DNA of 64,000 nt from Tenebrio molitor (GCF_963966145.1 NC_091049.1:23064001-23128000); one strand, 5' to 3'. Positions 23,201 through 33,897 are shown, counted from the stretch's first letter. A program made the numbers and translations. The notes: generated by a model not told the origin, from the letters alone.

Positions 23201-25050
23201 ACGCATTATAAATTATTTCCAACAGTTCTTCGACATTTTGTGGTCTAATATTTTCTCTCTGAATATTTTTCATCAGTAAACCCCAAAAATTTTCGATTGG
23301 ACTTTGTTCTCGCTTCAAACTTGATAACATCACGTCACTTCTAGAAATAAACAGTGACCAAGGGGCGTATTCTGTAATTTTTAAAGGGGCGTTAAAATTT
23401 GAGCGCCCTTTAAAATCTAAAAATTCGAGCCCTGATTGGTCATTGCTATGACAACTAAATTTAACGGCTTTTAAAATTTAGCGGAGCAGTTACAGAATAC
23501 GCCATGATACGCCCGCAATACCGCTCATTTTTATTAAAAACAGAAGGTACAGTTGCGGCCGTTGAAATCTCAGACAGGAAAGATTTAAACACTCTGTATA
23601 AATTCCGAAATTTGATTAGCGTAAACAGGATTTTCCTCAAGGTTTATAAAGTCAGTGTCAGTATTTGACATATTAGGTCAGAATCGCGCGTAACTTTTGA
23701 AATGCCGCAATTATCTGATTTGCAAAAACGTGTTAGACTGAGGGACGGTGTGAGTATAAGAGCCATTGCGAGAGAAATTAATGTGGATAATGTTTGAGTG
23801 ACATTTTGGGAAACGTCACTTTCAATACCATTTACAAAGCCAAAAGTTTGGCGTTGTCAAAGTGTCTGAGTTTTCAACGGCCGCAACTGTACCTACGCTT
23901 TCCATAAATGTTTTTTTTTATTGTATTGTTATTTTTTCCGTCTTTTTGTATAAATTTGAGAAACAATTTATAGTTATTTATGTAATAAGGGCGTAATGAA
24001 GGCGTTTGTGGCCCGCGGCATGACATTAGGGCCCGAGACGTCAGTCGTTAATTTAGTCAGTGTTAAGAAGACGGTAGATTTATTGTTAGACATGATGACG
24101 GTATGAGAGTCATATATTAACTGAAACTTGCTCGTACCTGCATCTTCTTATCTTATCACACGTCACCTGATTTTATTCTCGATTCGAATTTTTGTTTTTA
24201 TTTATTATAAATTCTCCATAAAACTAAAACTACAATGTGAAGGAAGTATTAATTTGAGAAACAATTTATAGTTATTTATATAATAGCATAAATAGCTATT
24301 ATGTAATAAGTCAGTGTTAATTTAGTGCGTGTTCACTTTTTGTAGTGAAATATTTAATGGAAAAACTCTAGAAAAATGGAAATAACAGAGGTATTTTCTG
24401 TTGACGACGAAGAAGTGGTCGTTTCAGAAGAAATAGTTCAAGCAGCCAAAATAGCTACCGACAGTCTTCTTCCATCCAAATCGCGGGACAAGTATGAAAA
24501 AGAATACCTACAGAAACTTTATGGACTGGTCTCAAACTAAGAAAATCACAGGCAAATGTTCCGAAGATGTTCTCTTTGCCTATTTTTTGGAAAAATCAGA
24601 AAAATATTCAGCAACTTCTCAGTGGACACCTTCTAGCGGGCAGTAAAAACTTTTACAGCCCTAAAGCTATAATATACTGAATTACGCCCTAAAAACTAGT
24701 CCATAAGTAGGCAAAAATCGCCCGACCGGACATAAAAAAATTTAATTCCTTACCAAGTCAATTAGTCCGTTAATTAGTATTAAGGTGTATCAATGACTCT
24801 CAAAAACTAATTTAAGATACATACGTGGTGCTGGGGGGTCTCATAAAGAGTTGAACCGCAAGATCGTCAGAAATGAATAAATGACTATCGTCATGGTTGG
24901 ATTGCGAAATGAATGTGGTTCGTATTTTTTTTGAAAAAACTTACCAAACAAATCTGAGTCGTCTAGTGGATTTTGAATGATGGATAAGGACATACACGAA
25001 AAAACCGGTGTCAAAAATATTAAGAAGACGGTAGATTTATTATTAGACAT
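20276..25050 (-). CDS. Gene B: predicted secreted paralogue of gene A
   Basis: Exons 25050-24945, 21942-21643, 21588-21517, 21433-21137, 20621-20538, 20364-20276; all internal junctions are phase 1 with gt/ag ends (315 residues). Exon 1 is a signal peptide (MSNNKSTVFLIFLTPVFSCM). Exons 2 and 4 are two diverged copies of a ~100-residue module with the motif F/Y-x-V-x(3)-NxT-[IV]-x-I-x-KNG and an end like DTLW-V-FN. A 24-residue linker lies between. Exon 5 is a Cys-rich piece with Cys-x7-Cys-x3-Cys-x2-Cys. The last exon gives a short tail (KESSAKVHCSWKIM..) with only a weak hydrophobic end, so secreted or possibly lipid-anchored rather than transmembrane. I do not recognise the domain. The 3-kb first intron contains several mobile elements. 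Assignment of exon 1 is inferred: 27360-27255 is an equally good alternative. Confidence 0.65.
20700..20917. repeat. Palindromic MITE in a gene B intron
   Basis: 20703-20739 (aatttcccgtcaaagttggc...) pairs with 20878-20914 (...gccaacgttgacgggaaatt) with few mismatches. About 218 bp, no ORF. Inserted between gene B exons 4 and 5. Confidence 0.7.
21990..23099. other. Gene B intron, no further exon seen
   Basis: Very AT-rich. No exon-like frame with splice signals and no inverted repeat recognised. Confidence 0.4.
23100..23333 (-). pseudogene. Tc1/mariner transposase C-terminus
   Basis: 77 codons on minus: SPIENFWGLLMKNIQRE, then ELLEIIYNAWENIENDY, then MSRRLRKVVVRNGAVTRY and a stop. This is the typical tail of Tc1-like transposases. 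The Glu in PIENFW is the third catalytic residue. Upstream (to the right) the sequence is broken by a small MITE at 23363-23503 and the rest of the gene is absent. Confidence 0.75.
23363..23503. repeat. Short MITE, ends gggcgtattctgtaa / ttacagaatacgcc
   Basis: 141 bp with imperfect complementary arms throughout (ttaaaattt...gcgc and aaattttaaaagcc). No ORF. A similar-looking small element lies at 27949-28082 with a different end sequence. Confidence 0.65.
23550..23889 (+). repeat. Tc1-derived MITE, copy 1
   Basis: Ends cagttgcggccgttgaaa and its inverse, with TA on both sides; the inverted match extends to aggtacag/ctgtacct. The 340-bp copy is nearly identical to 57551-57890. Inside, from 23701, ATG opens MPQLSDLQKRVRLRDGVSIR and AIAREINVDNV and then TGA. 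That is the start of a Tc1-type helix-turn-helix, so the MITE is an internally deleted Tc1 element. Confidence 0.85.
24060..24260. repeat. Truncated third copy of the gene B first exon and promoter
   Basis: 24065-24250 matches 27330-27510 closely (tagatttattgttagacatg, catatattaactga, cttatcttatcacacgtcac). On minus the ATG at 24093 opens MSNNKSTVFL and then the homology ends and the frame runs into unrelated sequence. It keeps the double GATA motif at 24148-24158. Confidence 0.75.
24376..24645 (+). pseudogene. Possible Crypton-like tyrosine recombinase N-terminus (frameshifted)
   Basis: ATG 24376 opens MEITEVFSVDDEEVVVSEE, then QAAKIATDSLLPSKSRDKYE; a frame change near 24505 leads to FMDWSQTKKITG, CSEDVLFAYFLEKSEKY and SATSQWTPSS. 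The order PxKS.. Y..FMDW ... VL.AYF.E.S ... S..W is the N-terminal SAM-like domain of insect Crypton-type tyrosine recombinases and their derived genes. The catalytic part is missing. Family call is from memory of the motif order and is tentative. Confidence 0.45.
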
Positions 25051-25910
25051 GATTACAGTAAGAGAACTCGGTATGAACTGAAACTTAGGTATCGTAGATG
25101 TGTTCGTACCTGCATTTTATCTTATCACAGGTCACCTGATTTTCTTCTCGTTCAAATTCTTGTTTTTATTTCTTTTTTCTATTGCCACACAAATTAAAAA
25201 TGTACCTACTATTTTTCATAAAAACAAAACTAGAAGGTGGAGGAACGTCGCTAAATTTTCCATCTTGGTTGTTAAATTGAAGAATAAGAAATAAAACCTA
25301 AAGCTGATTCCGAATTCAAAGTAAATATTACTAAAATCAAACAAGTTGTCTATTTCTTGCGTGGCGCCTTCATCTCTAAGCACCTGGGCTGACCATCACC
25401 GAGGCGGTGGCAGTTTCCCGCTTGCGTCGCTCTTTTTTTGTTTACTAGAAGAGACATATTTGAACGTTATGATAATTATTCCGTTTACTAAATTTTCGCT
25501 TAAAACTGATATATGTACAAATTTGATTTTAATGTCACGCCACTTATATCACCCCACTTTGTATCTGTATCACGCCATTTCTATCACCCCACTGTGTATC
25601 ACGCCGCTTGTTTATGTCACCTGCCGGGATAAACAACGATTACGATACAGTAAATTCTTTGTAAAGAGCGAAAAATATTTATTTTTCAAATTCCTCCATC
25701 AAGCAAAGCAGTAGATCCGTTTTTCATCCGGATATTATGATTAATTATGATGATTCAATTTGGAAAAATGGAAATTCATCGCCCAATAAATGGACAGCAA
25801 TTCGTTGATAGCCGCCCCAGGTGTCGGTAACCAATCATGCCTACCCATACACTGAAGGTCACCGCCCACCTACAGTTACCTGTGTTAGCAAGAAAGAAGT
25901 GAAAGTTTTC
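24745..25910. repeat. Segmental duplication, copy 1 (around gene B exon 1)
   Basis: This stretch is repeated with indels at about 27110-28450. It includes exon 1, the promoter, and downstream landmarks such as tcacgccactt, agcacctgggctgac and tcatccggat. A sub-block (ttaattccttaccaagtcaa... at 24746) is also repeated at 26356. The duplication explains the spare exon at 27255. Confidence 0.75.
25118..25128. promoter_or_regulatory. Double GATA motif upstream of gene B exon 1
   Basis: ttatcttatca, i.e. TGATAAGATAA on the coding (minus) strand, 68 bp before the ATG at 25050. The same 11-mer precedes the other first exons at similar distance. A TCAGT initiator-like word lies between it and the ATG (near 25079). 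Binding by a GATA factor is inferred. Confidence 0.5.
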
Positions 25911-26084
25911 ATGCATTTGTTTTTTGTTCTTCGATTTTCGCTTATCATTATCACATCAGCATTGGCGAAGCAACTAATCCCCATTGGCGGGTAACGAAAT
26001 TTGTGCCAAATCTTTCAGTAATTTTAACTGGATAACTTCAACGTTTAAGAAATAAATATACTCGTACCTACATATTTAAATATA
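25911..26084. other. No gene seen
   Basis: Spacer between duplication and MITE; nothing recognised. Confidence 0.3.
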
Positions 26085-26228
26085 CACTGCGTTTTTTATT
26101 TCGCTGAACATACAACGTAAAATGGCTATGTTCAGTTCTAAAATGGATAAGTCAATTCATTTGAAATAGGCAACCAAATTTACAGATCCATGAATCCTAT
26201 GTTCAGTAAAATAAAAAACTCACGGTAT
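26085..26228. repeat. MITE family M2, copy 1
   Basis: Ends gttttttatttcgctgaaca and its near inverse tgttcagtaaaataaaaaac. About 144 bp. A closely similar copy lies at 58613-58757, nested in another element. Confidence 0.75.
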
Positions 26229-26441
26229 ACTTGGTCCAAGGAAAATGAGACTCGCCCCAGGCAATGTTTTCTTTTTCTGTTACTGAAATGCCACCGATAA
26301 TGTACTTATAGCAATTTTTTCCGACTTTTTCTATTAATTTGAGAAACAATTTAAAATTTTAATTCCTTACCAAGTCAATTAGTCCGTTAATTAGTATTAA
26401 GGTGTATCAATGACTCTCAAAACAGTTATTTAATAAACTAG

Positions 26442-26545
26442 TTTGTTAATGAAGGCGATTAATAATCGAAACTGTTTAAAGCACGAACGAATGTAGCGAG
26501 TGAATACCTTTAATAATTGAGATTATTAATCGCCCATTAACAAAT
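26442..26545. repeat. Hairpin with gcacgaacgaatgtagcgag loop
   Basis: Stem tttgttaatg/ggcgattaataatc pairs with gattattaatcgcc/cattaacaaa. The unpaired centre contains aagcacgaacgaatgtagcg. Same design as hairpins at 5478, 31627, 34030 and 56195. Confidence 0.6.
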
Positions 26546-26549
26546 GAGT

Positions 26550-27110
26550 TGATTACAAAATTTTTTCGTTGACTGCAAATTTTTTTTTTGTGACAAAATT
26601 TCAAATTAAAGCCAAATCAAAACCAATTTCATCTTTTTCGATAAAGATGAGACTTTATAAAATACCTTCATCCTTTTTTTGTCCTCAGGGTAGGCCATTT
26701 TTAAACTTTTCAACACTTTCTATTCACTTTTCCACAAAGAATGTCAGAAGACGTCAACTCCATTTACATTCAATTTCACGTAAAAATCATGGTTGCTAAG
26801 AAAACCTAGTTACCTTTGAAAAATATGACATGCGAATGATAACCAAAAAGGTCGGCTTTTGAAAAAGTGAATTCGTAATTGTGCAGTTATGGAGCTATAA
26901 AATATAGAAAACCCTGCTGCACTACCTGCTGCAGTGTTGGTAAGTGCAAACAATGCATGTTCGAGGTTGTTTATACATCAAAATATCATCAAAACGTCAA
27001 AATCGCAAGAATCGTTGATTAATGAAAAATAGTGTATTAATGAGGTCCATTAATACACTATATTTTAGACAAAATAATTCATTAATATTGAAATTAACAA
27101 GCGGTCAACG
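26550..27110. other. No gene seen
   Basis: AT-rich spacer; the 26569 ORF looks random. A short inverted pair (tagtgtattaatg / cattaatacacta) lies near 27035-27062. Confidence 0.4.
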
Positions 27111-27254
27111 GAAAACTAATTTAAGATACGTGGTGCTGGAGGATCAATCCCAAGAACGACAGAAATGAATAAATGTGTCGGACTATCGTTATGGTTGGAT
27201 TGCGAAATGAATGTAGTTTGTACTTTTGAAGAAGTTTTTTTTGAAAAAACTTAC

Positions 27255-27360
27255 CAAACAAATCTGAGTCGTCTAGTGGATTTTCAATGATGGATAAAGG
27301 CATACACGAAAAAACCAGTGTCAAAAATATTAAGAAGGCAGTAGATTTATTGTTAGACAT
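27255..27360 (-). CDS. Spare signal-peptide exon of the gene A/B family
   Basis: On minus, ATG 27360 opens MSNNKSTAFLIFLTLVFSCM and continues to PLDDSDLFG, then a donor (G|gtaag) at 27255. It differs from the exon at 25050-24945 by only a few residues and has the same phase-1 end, so it could splice to gene B exon 2. Either an alternative promoter of gene B or an orphan left by the segmental duplication. A double GATA motif lies at 27412-27422, 52 bp upstream. Confidence 0.6.
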
Positions 27361-27948
27361 GACGGTATGAGGGTCATATATTAACTGAGACTTGCTCGTA
27401 CCTGCATCTTCTTATCTTATCACACGTCACCTGATTTTATTCTCGATTCGAATTTTTGTTTTTATTTCTTATAAATTCTCCATAAAAATAAAACTACAAT
27501 GTGAAAGAAGTGAAGGAACGTCACTAAATCTTCCTTATTGGTTGTCAAATTTAAGAATAAGAAATACAGGGTAAAGTTAATTCAGGATTCAACGTAAATA
27601 TTACAACGATGATAAAAGATGGGCTACGAATTCGCTGCAAGGATTCAGCTCTTTGGCCACCCTCAAAAACAACGTCACTACATCTTTCGGAGACTTTTTG
27701 TTGCAATTACTCGTCAATAATGAGTTACCCTTACAGAAGGAAATATAAAATTAGTGAGCAAGTTCAAGAGCAAAATCCACTTTAATTATTGGATACTCAG
27801 AATTCATCATAAATCAAACAAGTTGTCTATTTTTTGTGTGACGCGTTCATCTCTAAGCACCTGGGCTGATCATCACCACCTTGGGCGCCTCGGTGGCAGT
27901 TTCGCGTTTGCGTCACTCTTTTTTTAAATACTTATGCCCGGTTTCTGG

Positions 27949-28082
27949 AACAGTCTGATCGGTTAAATCAAGCGTTGCTATAGAAACGCTAGAAAGTAAC
28001 CAATCACATTACAGGATTTTTGTATTTATGGGAGAGTTAACTACCTAACTGGCCCGATAAAATTGTTTTCAGAAACCGGGCC
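27949..28082. repeat. Short MITE, ends gcccggtttctgga / tcagaaaccgggc
   Basis: About 134 bp, no ORF. Present in duplication copy 2 only. Confidence 0.65.
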
Positions 28083-28450
28083 TAAATCAGACATATTTGA
28101 ATTGAACGTCATGATAATTATTCCGTTTGCCAAGTTTTCCCTTAAAACTAAAATACAAATTTGATTTTAATATCACGCCACTTCTATCACCTCACTTTAT
28201 ATCACGCCACTTGTTTTGCGACACTGCTGCGATAAACAATGGTTACTGATATAGTAAATTCTTTGTAAAGAGCAAAAGATATTTATTTTTTAAATTCCTC
28301 CATGTAGCAAAGCACTAGATGCGTTTCTCATCCGGATACATACATATTATGATTAATTATGATTCAATTTAAGAAAATGGAAATTCATGGCCCAATAAAT
28401 GGGCAACAATTCGTTTAGAGCCACCCCAGGTGTTGGGAACCAATCGTGCC

Positions 28451-30800
28451 CACCTATTCACTGAAAGTCACTGCCCATCTATAGTTACGTGTACCTGCAT
28501 CTTAAAATTAGTTGTTAGCAGTGGCGGCTCGGCAAAGGCGGCTGCTACAACAGTGTTGTATGTAAAAGAACACATAAGAAGACATAATTTAAAACAGTTT
28601 ATTTATATTTTATTAAATTTTAATTAAATATTTGATCTTCGGGTAATTCTTCGTCTCATTCATCATGTAGTACCATTGGTCAGTCAATCGGTATCAATAT
28701 CCTGTTACAAGGTGGGTAGGTACTGTGAGCATAAATTCTTACAGCTTACAGCCCCTAGAGCTGGTGCCGGTGATGTGGAATTGTTTTTCGAACTCTTATT
28801 TTCATTATGTTTATTTTTATGTGATAAAGTAATAATTCTTGGAGACATATCCCGTTATTTCAGATATTTAAAAAACTCTGTATCTAAAACAAGCTCTCTC
28901 CAAAAATTTCTCGATTTGGCAAAATTCAATCAACATCACTCTAGGGTCTAGGACACAATACTATCTATAACAACAATCTTTTAACGCTTCAAAACTTAGA
29001 GCATAGGCTTAAGAAAATAACCCAGTTGAAATGGCTACGAATCGCCCGCGCCCCTGGTTATTATGTAGGTCGGGTCAAAATAAGCTACCTGAGGTTAGTT
29101 TATAGAAAGAGAATTAAATATTTGAATATTTCATTGGAATTAAATTTTAATGCGCGATTAAGCTATCAACCCGAAACTTCGATTAGTTCAATCTGATCAC
29201 GTGTTCAGTTAATCTCACATTTGATTACGATTAAGTTAATTTCGCCATGGCTTACTAAATCTGAACTGCACTGCGCTTATTACGGCCGTAACAAACTAGC
29301 TGAATGATTGATTCGGCTAACCTCAAAAAATCTACCCTCAACTAGCGCCATCTCTTTAAAGATATTAAACTACAAATCAACTCAATTGCCACAATAATTT
29401 AAATTTCTTTGTATTTCATCAAAGTTGAGTACATACCAACATGGGAAAATAGTGCGGTGCATGTGGAGAAAATTACAACAGGTCGCAAACTCAGCAATAT
29501 TAATAATATGCCTAATATGTAGAAGATATCTGCCAAGTATAAACTTTTCTGTACCTTTTGCGAGGTAAAAGTTCCTATTGATTGGACTATACGTGTGTAG
29601 GCCATTTACGCTTCAACGGCTGAAGGGACATTTCGTGGGGGAAACTTGCCCGGTCCAAATATCCAACCACAATAGCAACCACTCTTATTTACTAATAAAT
29701 GGACACACGACACAGAACGCTGGAACGAAATAGCGTTGCTGCACATCCCCACCTAATGTCCCTTCACGAAACGACTGGAGTCTGCAGCATTGTTGCATGT
29801 CTTTCTATAAACGGGCCCTTAGGGACAATAAAATATTTAATTCGAATGAAATTTTAATGCGATTGGTTCAAATTTAGGTAGGTATACTAAATGCTTTGGC
29901 AGCTTCATTCACTCCCATCGCCCCAATACTCATTGCATTTACTGCATTTTGCAAATTTTCTGCAGTCCACTCCCCTCGATTTGGCGCACTTTTCTTTCTA
30001 ATTCAAAATGTAGGTATATTTGGAATGAAAAGCACTTAAGAAACCATTGGTCCATTTCTTCTCCGTAAAGGCAGTCCATCTGTAGGTACTTGGCGCAGAA
30101 GGGAGATGGACCACAGCACAGCTGATCCTGCTTGAATATAACCACATTTTTAGGTTATAATACTTATAATATGTTTTGTATCAAATGAAATCCTGGGCTG
30201 GGAATGCGTTGAAAACCGTCAATTGTTATGCTTTTTTAAAACGTAGATTAATTGGAGCATGTTGACAGCTAACCTAAATTTTAGAGCCAAGAAAATCTTT
30301 CTTTTTTTTCTTTCTTTGCAATATTTTACATTAAATTAAAAATAGAATAACGTAACGATTCCTATTCTCGAAGCAAATATCTAAGAGCACCCTTTGCTGA
30401 AAACAAACATGTTCAATTATATCCCAATTAAACATAAACAAATGTCATTCTTGTCAAACGGCGGGAAATTCAAACTTTACACTGTTTTTCCAACGCCTCC
30501 TCAGTCCAGGATTTCATTTGAACGCGCGATAGTAGGTACTGCACACTTTATAAATTAACTTAGCATAATAAGTACCTACTCCACTATTGAAAACTCGGTT
30601 CAGGTGATAAATAATAATCAATCCAAAAATGTCCTTTAACTTTGAAAATGTAGTGAACCACTCATTTCATGCTTGGCGTCTTGTCTCTAGCTCATACTGA
30701 TGAATTTAAGCTTAATTTACCGTTTAGTTAACGACAGCTAATAAGTTTGCTATAATTTGTAGCTTTATTAAATTTTAAAGTTACTGGAACAAAATAAAAC
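28451..30800. other. No gene seen
   Basis: 2.3 kb of non-repetitive-looking AT-rich DNA between the duplicated promoters and gene A. Minor features: an imperfect inverted pair around gaagggacatttcgtgggg (29621) and cctaatgtcccttcacg (29752). ORFs at 28676, 29399 and 29939 lack protein-like character. Confidence 0.4.
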
Positions 30801-30821
30801 ACCACATTATCAAAAGTAAAA

Positions 30822-30827
30822 TTTATT
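30822..30827 (-). terminator. Poly(A) signal of gene A
   Basis: tttatt on +, AATAAA on the coding strand, 30 bp after the gene A stop codon. Confidence 0.5.
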
Positions 30828-30856
30828 ACAAAACATTGATATAGGTATACGTCTTG

Positions 30857-33546
30857 TCAATCACTGTCGTTTGCATTTTCCTGTAAAAAATATATGTATA
30901 AATAGCATGTAAGTATGTAACACATTCTAATCTTTACCTGTTTTAATTTCTGCTCTTCTTTTTTATTTTCTGTAGGATTCGATTTACAGCGTTTATAAGC
31001 AACAATCATTATTATAATTACCACAATAACGGAAGTAACGGAAATAATAATTAAGATATGGTTATTTTTCTCTGAAACAAAACAAACTTTATTTCAGTAG
31101 GTAAATTTTTGTCTAGTTTCAGAAATATCCCAGATCAAGTGTTGATAAATCAATACGATTAAACCTTCCTAGGTTTATACTTGTTGGCACTACCAAAACG
31201 AAAAATAAACCATTATGAAATATTTTGGTGTATTATTTCTCTTCTTGTCAATATCTATTACCTTGCTCCGGAAAATATGTATTTTCAATCAGTAACAACA
31301 AAATGTCGTTGAATCATCTATAGTGTCTACTTTTTTGAGGACGAAAAATTAGTACATGTTTTATAATTTCCAACGGAAAAATTACGTTTACACCTTAGAT
31401 ACAATTATGTACTTACTTGGAGGGGCTTTAGTAGAAGATTCGGTAGATGAAAAAGTAGATGAACCAGTAGATGAATCAGTAGATTCAGTGTTGCAGTCGG
31501 AACACTTTTGAATATTTTCTGAATCATCTGAGTTTTGATTCTCAAAGTTATCTTCGTGCATTGTGTTATCATTTGCAATTGTGACATGTTCTGAAACGAA
31601 CTAGTAGTTAACATTACTAGCATGGTAAAAAGGGTTTTTACTGGCGACAGAAGGATGTGGAGAGCCGAAGGCGAGCCAGTCACCTCTGAAGCCAGTAAAA
31701 CCCGTTACCATGCGTGTATTGTTGAATATTTTATTTGTTCCTCACTTGTAAATAGTTATACAACCTATTAAAAATTCCGGTATTTGAAAAAAAAATCGTA
31801 CGAGCTTTACACGTAGGAAACAAATAAAATAATTAACAAAATATCGAGTTACAAATAAATGTATAATATAAGGTGAAATTTAAGATCTAAGACATATGTT
31901 TGTAAATTGAAAAAACAAAGTCCCTTTACCTTTGGAAAATTCAGTCGAGGTTTCAACATTTTTGCAAGTTTGACACTGAATATCACAGGACTTCCTTGTT
32001 TCATGTCCACACTCTGAAAAATGAATTTCTTTAGTTATTACTTTGTCCAGTAGGATAAAATTAAACACACTTATTATGTTTAATGTCTGGAATTAATTTA
32101 GTAAGTATGGAACATTTATCCGGACCACTTTGAACTTCGCTTACCTTTAAAAAATGTGTAAAAGCTCTCCTGCTTTGACCAAAATTTTAAGTAAATTTGT
32201 TTCGGAGCATAGCTATCAGCCTCTTCTAAGACGTAACCATTTTGAATAATGCATATGGTATTGTTTAAATATAAAACATTGTAATGATTCAACCGATGGC
32301 CTTCTTCCCATATCAAAAATTGAACCGGCAGATTATTTTCGACTATCAGATGAAAGGATAAATTACCAGCAGTGGGTGAATAAAAGAGGAATCTTACATT
32401 ATCTTCATTTACCAAAAAAGTATCATTTTTAACTACCTGTAAATCTGAAAAAATGAATTTTCACTTATCAGGAATACTGATCTAATTTGATGTAATTAAC
32501 GGTAATTTACCTTCAAAAGCGTATTGAACTGAGTCAAGGGATGAGCAATCAACTTCCAAGTCTTTTCCGCTTCCATTTCCACGCACTACAAAATCAATTT
32601 TAAACATACGTGTATATTCTTACCTCTTTGTTATTCGTTACTAACTCACCATCAAAAACTGTCCAAAGTACGTCTTCACTTGATGCAAATTCTACGGAAA
32701 TTTCTTTTAGAGTGGAACTTTCAGTTTCGTTTATTACTTGTCCATTTTTTATTATGTATATGGTGTTATTCACTGATAGAACATTGTAATCGTTCGTTTG
32801 TTTTCTTTCTTGAAATATCGGAAATATCCTCAGTATGTTGTCGACAGCTAGGTGAAACGTTAACACATCTGAGAGGGGTGTTTCAATAGTGAAGCGCAAA
32901 TTATCCTCTTTTGTAGTTATTGACGATCCTTTACAGAATTTTAAATCTGAAACGATTCATACAATTAGTGCCTTCTGACGTACTTTTTGGAGAAACAAGA
33001 AGAATGTGACAAAAACATTTAAAACGTCTATCTTGTGGCTACTATTTTGGAGCAGAACAAGACATCAAGACTGACCCATAGCATCCCAATCTCGAGTCCA
33101 ATGGTCAAAGCAAGGAAAGCAAGGACCAAAGAATTAAAACTAGAACATTTTGAAGCTTTGAGGTGGACCTGTTTATTGTTGTAAAGTAATTTCTGGTGGT
33201 TAGTCATGTGAAGTAAAAAACGTAATATCGTTAGGAAACAGTTTTGAATTTAACATGACAAGTATTTTGGAGAATTATTTGCTTAAAATATGAACACAAT
33301 GTGTGTGCTCTGGTTTAATGGTAAAATGTTGATACAAATAGATTAATTTTTGTAAACTAGCAACAGTTCAATCGTCATTGTCGGATTTTGACATGTTGTG
33401 TTTGATTTTTTGAAAGTAAATGTTTGTGATATCTTACCCAATGAATCTGTGCCGGTTAGTCTGTTTTGTAAGGATAAGGACATACGAGTATGTGGCAACA
33501 CCACTACTAGAAATATTGCAGAAATAATAAATTTGCACATGATCAA
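30857..33546 (-). CDS. Gene A: predicted single-pass membrane protein of an unrecognised modular family
   Basis: Eight exons join in frame: 33546-33438, 32946-32650, 32585-32511, 32444-32145, 32013-31930, 31590-31417, 31071-30938, 30880-30857 (398 residues). All have gt/ag ends and junctions are phase 1 until the last. Order: signal peptide (MCKFIISAIFLVVVLPH); module 1 (NDYNVLSVNNTIYIIKNG.. VLWTVFDG); 25-residue linker; module 2 (NHYNVLYLNNTICIIQNG..); Cys-x7-Cys-x3-Cys-x2-Cys exon; Ser/Thr-rich stalk with CSDC; one membrane helix (HILIIISVTSVIVVIIIMIV); basic stop-transfer KRCK; acidic tail ending ENANDSD. Predicted type I orientation. Gene B shares exons 1-5. The modules look like a beta-rich extracellular domain; I do not recognise a named family. 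Symmetric phase-1 exons fit exon shuffling or duplication. Function unknown; receptor or adhesion role would be a guess. Confidence 0.8.
31600..31735. repeat. Hairpin insertion in gene A intron
   Basis: gcatggtaaaaagggtttttactggc pairs with gccagtaaaacccgttaccatgc (imperfect). The centre holds ggagagccgaaggcgagcc. It lies between exons 5 and 6 of gene A. Confidence 0.6.
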
Positions 33547-33604
33547 TGATCATAGAACGACATCATGTGTACCGGCGGTTCTGTTATCATCAAACATTGT
33601 GGGC

Positions 33605-33615
33605 TGATAAGATAA
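33605..33615. promoter_or_regulatory. Double GATA motif upstream of gene A
   Basis: TGATAAGATAA on +, 59 bp before the gene A ATG. It is the same 11-mer as in the gene B promoters but in the opposite orientation relative to the gene. Confidence 0.5.
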
Positions 33616-33666
33616 AAGAATTGATATGACTGAACATCAAGTCAAGTTTAGGCGCGCAAGGAAATA

Positions 33667-33897
33667 CCGGGTGATCAAGAAGGACTGTTTAAGTTGGCAG
33701 TACAATTAAGAAATTTTTTTAATTCAGTTATTTATAACACTGCAACTGGATATGTTTTGTTGGTTTATTTGACAAATATCTGATATAGGTATAGCATTAA
33801 CAACGACAAGCCACCAACAACCGGAAGTTACTCCTGTTATACGATTTAAAATACGATCCAGTGTTACCAACTTAAACAGTCCTTCTTGATCACCCCG
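33667..33897. repeat. TA-flanked MITE, ends ccgggtgatcaagaaggact
   Basis: 33668-33697 is the inverse of 33867-33896 with one difference, flanked by TA on both sides. 231 bp, no ORF. mariner/Tc1-type MITE. Confidence 0.8.

Larger units (their letters stand above)
27110..28450. repeat. Segmental duplication, copy 2
   Basis: Matches 24745-25910 (see that entry). It differs by extra sequence, including the small MITE at 27949-28082 that is absent from copy 1 and so inserted after the duplication. Confidence 0.75.

Noticed and set aside
28676..28951. 91-codon ORF in the gap before gene A
   Set aside because: Hydrophobic stretch but no splice context, homology or codon pattern supporting a gene.
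30857..33546. Naming the gene A/B module as farnesoic acid O-methyltransferase (Methyltransf_FA) domain
   Set aside because: Only a vague beta-strand and ..NG.. resemblance; the Trp/Gly pattern of that domain is absent, so no name is given.
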